Source: Strongyloides papillosus
Lineage: Eukaryota > Nematoda > Chromadorea > Rhabditida > Strongyloididae
Length of the DNA: 64,000 nt
Direction of reading: 5' to 3'
Assembly (NCBI GenBank): GCA_005656395.1
Contig: SRSI01000009.1
Location: 1,178,001 to 1,242,000, forward strand
Under the pieces are notes generated by a model, which was not told the DNA's origin, ran no database searches, and saw only the letters and a program-made list of their open reading frames with translations. This document shows positions 58,871-64,000 of the stretch, in pieces; the stretch's first letter is position 1; each line of letters starts with the position of its first letter. A program made the position numbers and the translations under genes.

Positions 58871-60943
58871 TTATTTATCGCCTTCTGTTTGTTTTTCCTT
58901 CCATCGCTTAGCAGCTTCAAGTAATTTAAATCCTCCTTTGTTAGTTTGATCTTGGGCGAATACATAGTCAAAATATTCCTCCCACCCAGCATCAATTCCA
59001 TCAGCAGTTTGGATTTGTCTTCTCTTTTTGATTTTTTTAGGCATTAGTGCCTTTATATTATTTTTAGATTCAGTGTCACCATATCGTTTTTCAAATGTAC
59101 GCCAAGCTTTAAGAAGAGTAATACGATCTTCCTTTTTACCATTAATTAAAGCTGTATTTGCACGTTCATATACTTTTCTACCATTTTTTATTTTCCCAAT
59201 TGATGTTTCAAATTCAGCATATGTAAGCCAAATTTTTATGTTATTAGCCAGTTTGAGCAATCGTTCAAACAACATACGTGCGTTACTGTAATTTTCCTGT
59301 TTAATTTCAAAGTCAATATAAGCTTTCCATAGAGCTTCGGGCATATCAAGTTGAGGTAATTTAACAGCTGTATCAAATATACTACGAGCTCTATCAATTT
59401 CGTCTAATAGGGTCTCTAATTCAGCATATTTAATCCAAACATTTGGATTCTCGGGAGAAAATTCAAGCCATTTTGTGTATAAGATTCTACAACGATCAAA
59501 TTCTTGAAGTTTTATTTCTGTTTCTATATAACTATCGAATAACTTATTTTTTGGACATTGTCCAATAGCTCTTCCCATGATCTTACGGTATCCATCTAAA
59601 TTATCATGACGTAATTCAAATTCTCCAAACATAATCCATATTTTAGCAAAAGTAAATGCTTTATGTGGAATTAACTCAATACATTTTTTGTAAATTTTTC
59701 TTGTTCTCTCAACATCATTCATTACCAATTCCGTATAGATAGCATACTTGATCCATAAATAAATATATCTCCTCCAGTCTCTTTTCTCATATGATGGAGG
59801 ACACCAAGAAATGGCTCTTTCGAAGCCATCAATAATTTCATCATGTGTCTGACAAAATTGACATAGAAGTTTGAGATAATCAAACCATGCATCATAATTA
59901 TATCCATTTTGTTCAATCTCTTTTTCATATATATTTTTTCTTTTTGCAAAAACAGCATTTTCAATGTCACTGATCGTACCATGACGTTTTTCAACTTTTG
60001 TATAAAGATTAAAAATTTCACCTGTTTCTTCCTCCGGCAGGTTTTTAAGTGCAAATTGACAAATAGTACGAACTCTTTCAATTTCTTTTTGTCTTTCTTC
60101 AAATTTGGCAAATTCTGAAAGTAAGTATCCAGAGACATGTTCTTGAAAATAATTCACAGCACCTTCAAACACCTTTCTAGCTGTATCAATAGCACCAGCA
60201 CTTTCTTCATATTTAGCATATTTAACCCAATTTTTTTCTATATCACCATGGACGTGTAAAAATCTTTGATAAATATTTGCTACTTTATCGTGTTCTTTGT
60301 AACGTTTTTCAAAATTGATATATGTTTGCCAAGCCTGCTCATCTGGTTCAGTTTCCATCCATCTTTCAAAAACTGTCCTAGCCCCAGGAATATTACCAAT
60401 TGTTTCTTCTAATAAGGCGTATTTGGTCCAAAATTGAGAGTTTCTTGGAAGAATAAGAACTGCTCTATCATATATATTTCTTGCATGATTTACCTGTTTA
60501 TTTTTGCATTCCATTTCAGCATACTGCAAATACAATGTTGGATTTGTGGGAAATTGTGACAAAGCACGCTCATAGACATTTCTAGCACGTTCTATCTCAC
60601 CAATGGATATTTCAAATTTGGCATACTTTGTCCAATTATTCAATTGTATACGATTTTTCCTAATATCATCCTCATATTCTTTCCTTTTTTTTCTATAATG
60701 TTCTGCTAACTCCTCTTCATCTGTTATTTTGGGGGCTTTTCTTTTTGTAGGAACATCTAATTGTCTAGATTGTGCTTCCCTAATAATTTGCTCCGCAGTG
60801 ATTTGAATTGGAGCTGGAGCCTAAATAAATTATTGCAATTACAGTAAAAATTATTTTATGATGAAGAAACTTACCTTATTTTTAACCTTAAAAGCCTTAT
60901 TAGGCAAACCAGAAGATTTATTAGTATTTTCAGTATCACCCAT
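58871..60943 (-). CDS. CRNKL1: Crooked neck-like splicing factor (HAT-repeat protein)
   Basis: Two exons, 60943-60875 and 60820-58871, encode 672 residues; the 54-base intron is phase 0. After a short basic N-terminus (VPTKRKAPKITDEEE, HYRKKRKEYEDDIRKNR) come some fifteen half-a-TPR repeats, recognisable by W..YA.FE, .AR.VYERAL and P....W..Y patterns (NNWTKYAKFEISIGEIERA, QFWTKYALLEE, NVWIKYAELETLLDEIDRA). The C-terminus has KKIKKRRQI and GWEEYFDYVFAQD. Crn/Clf1 is a core component of the Prp19-associated complex and is needed for spliceosome activation. Length agrees with the short human form. It appears full length with no disruption. Confidence 0.95.
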
Positions 60944-63185
60944 TTTAAAAATAAAGAACTAATTCTTCCAGTGACAAACAAATTTAAATATCAGTAGTCC
61001 TATTGTTGGAATTGGAAAGGTATGTCTTCCTGCCAGTATGATAAATTGCCATTTTCAAAGTTCAGTGTCACTGTCTTTATTTTAAAGCATATACTTCATT
61101 GTTGGTTTTTATTTATACCTTTAGTCTCTTCCAATAAGTTAGATATTGGTGTGAAAAATAACTTATTTTTTAATAGTATTACTATGAATTTTGTTATTTT
61201 AAATTGGTAGATGGACAATGGAGATATCATGTTTTAACTAACAAATGGGTGATTCTATTTTATGTGTATATATAATATATGACCACTAAATAATATTTGT
61301 TTATTGTAGCTATGTGTATGTTTACGTAAACATAACTTTTTTTCAGTAATATCTTAAAAAAATTTAATCTTAAAATGTTGTTTTATAAGAAGCATGATTA
61401 CTAGATTTTATTTTTTCTAAAAAAGCGTTTTGTTCATTACTTTTTAAAAGCGCTTTTAAAGTATGTTTTTATGCAGAATACATATTTTCAAAAAGTTATT
61501 GCAAAAGTAAACTTTTTTTTACACTTTATATTAATAAAAATATAGTAAATTTCACGTTTTGATATTTTTATTTGAAATCAATTAACATTTGGAACACCAT
61601 ATTATTATTTAACTCTAATACGTTGTGTTGCAAAAAAACTATTATCTCGATCGTTAAATTATTGTTATCTATCAGTATTTTGTTTATTTCTATTTTTGCT
61701 ATTTTATTTTAATAATCAGTTATTATTCATTTATCAAAACCAAATCAGTAACATGCAATTTTTTTTATTTGTCAATAAAGTTATTGGACCATTCTTTAAA
61801 AATACATTTTTAGAAATTGTATTTCTTTATACATTATAATTGAAAAGAAAATGTTTGTTACATGTCTTTTTATGATTGTGAAATTTCCATTGCTATATTT
61901 CATTTTTCACCTTTGTATAAATAAATTTTAGTTCATACATTAGAGTAAATGTGATATGGCTATAAAATTTTTTTTACATCAACAAATTTTTTTCGTTTGT
62001 TTTAAACCTCAATTGTTAAATATATTACTAAATATGGTATTTAAAAAAGTATATATATAGTGTTGATTATCTTATTGTTTGATAGTACAAATAAAACAGT
62101 TGATAGCATATTCTATTTATAACAGTCTAAATCTTCTATAATAACAATCGATTTATAATTTGGCTAATATAACATCATTCAAAAATTTATGCTATAAATA
62201 TAAAGTATTGAATAACTTGTTTACAACTTGTGGATGAACTTTACACTAGGATTGTCCATTATATCTTGACACTAGTATAAACATTAAAAAATGTATGCTA
62301 TTAATACTTTAACAAAACTTTAAAATCTAGAAAAATAGCCAATAATGTCATTTTTATCACCTATACTTCTTATAATTTATTGAATTTATATTTTGCCAAT
62401 AATACGTTCATAAATATTTATATTTTAAAGTATATGCCAAATGTTAAAGGATTATACATATTTTCAATTTTTAGCATATTTATCAAAATTAAATTACTAT
62501 ATTTTTTCTCTTAAATTTCAATTGACTAGTAATATTTTAGATTGATAATTAGTGCCAATATTTTTAGATATGTTATCTATTCAAAATTGCAAATTTTAAT
62601 AATATTTTACTTATGTCCCTTTCTAAAAATTTTCCATCCTTTTCTTTTATATACATTTCCTCTTGGGCATAGATAAAATAATTTTAGATGACCGAATGTA
62701 AAGTACTGTGAAACTTCTTATAAAATATTTACTCCCTTTTTTAAAATACTGCATAAAAAATAAATAATTTTTTAGAACAGTAAATAACTCAAATTAAATT
62801 GATTGTAACTCTTCACTCTATATATTTTTTAAATAAATATAAAAAAGCACAAATACATGTTATGCGTAAGTATTATCTCTTTATAACAATCATTAGTTTT
62901 ATTATTTCCATTTCCTGCATTCTCTATCATCCTTTTTATTGTAATTTTAAATATTTTGATAGCCATATTTAATTTCCATTATATAGTTTGTTTATTTGAT
63001 GACCACAATATTATTTATACTTCTAGACGTCTGTACAAAAATATCATTAGATTTATGTTAATTTTGATATATTTTATTAACTGTTTTCCGTTAATATGAT
63101 AAGAATAGTGCTTTTAAACAAATTTATTATCTTTTTTATTTTGTCATTACCATTTTTTTAGGTATATGATATTTATAGATTTAGA
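60944..63185. other. Intergenic, 2.2 kb
   Basis: The divergent region between CRNKL1 (minus) and the MAP4K gene (plus). The first 300 bases are less A/T-rich, as expected for a promoter. A 62-codon ORF at 61022-61210 there lacks any protein-like feature. The rest is A/T-rich without recognised genes. Confidence 0.5.

Positions 63186-64000
<815 letters not shown>

Noticed and set aside
61022..61210. 62-codon ORF upstream of CRNKL1
   Set aside because: Hydrophobic, low-complexity translation in a promoter region with no family similarity.

Overview
This is a nuclear window from a nematode, most likely clade IV and Strongyloides-like. The evidence is a very A/T-rich sequence (roughly four-fifths by eye), spliceosomal introns that are mostly 34-55 bases long, and typical nematode genes (a receptor guanylate cyclase, a caenopore/saposin-like protein, a divergent PP1 phosphatase). 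Many start codons also sit just after a pyrimidine-rich AG, as expected for spliced-leader trans-splicing. The genus is an inference.

Layout, left to right. A divergent Cys-loop receptor subunit runs off the left edge (1-935, minus). UQCRH (1504-1758, minus) is divergent from a Smoothened-like 7TM receptor with a huge tail (2196-6341, plus), which is followed by NDUFV2 (6550-7260, plus). A saposin-like gene (7683-8048) and a chitin-binding-like secreted protein (8324-9511) lie on the minus strand. PP1-like phosphatase (12136-13321, minus) is divergent from ARGLU1 (13666-14738, plus), then ECHS1 (15017-15871, plus). A 2.8 kb gene-free stretch holds a let-7-family microRNA hairpin (17625-17692, plus). 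An Na+/H+ exchanger (18679-20566, minus) and an all-cysteine RING protein (20822-22150, minus) are divergent from SCYL2 (22597-25138, plus). The Na+/K+-ATPase beta subunit (27065-29276, minus) borders a 12.8 kb gene desert.

After the desert come a 75-residue orphan (42051-42330, plus) and a receptor guanylate cyclase (42575-46009, plus) with an antisense tRNA-Met in one intron. These are followed by a lysine/cysteine-rich secreted protein (46079-47311, minus), TRMT2A (47512-49137, minus), DRAP1/NC2-alpha (50357-51053, minus), NAC-beta/BTF3 (55553-56108, plus), the PAPS transporter SLC35B2 (56378-57771, minus), CRNKL1 (58871-60943, minus) and a MAP4K-type kinase cut by the right edge (63186-64000, plus).

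The genes form no single pathway. They mix mitochondrial metabolism (UQCRH, NDUFV2, ECHS1), RNA and translation (ARGLU1, CRNKL1, TRMT2A, NAC-beta), transcription (DRAP1), trafficking (SCYL2), ion transport (NHX, ATPase beta) and sensory signalling (Cys-loop receptor, Smoothened, guanylate cyclase, MAP4K). Most are multi-exon. The exon joins given here come from reading splice sites and family similarity by eye; every join was checked for reading phase.

The most notable items are: a Smoothened-type receptor in a nematode, with a tail of about 700 residues of unknown type; an unlisted let-7-family precursor; a receptor guanylate cyclase lacking one catalytic metal-binding aspartate; and a Cys-loop receptor lacking the first loop cysteine.
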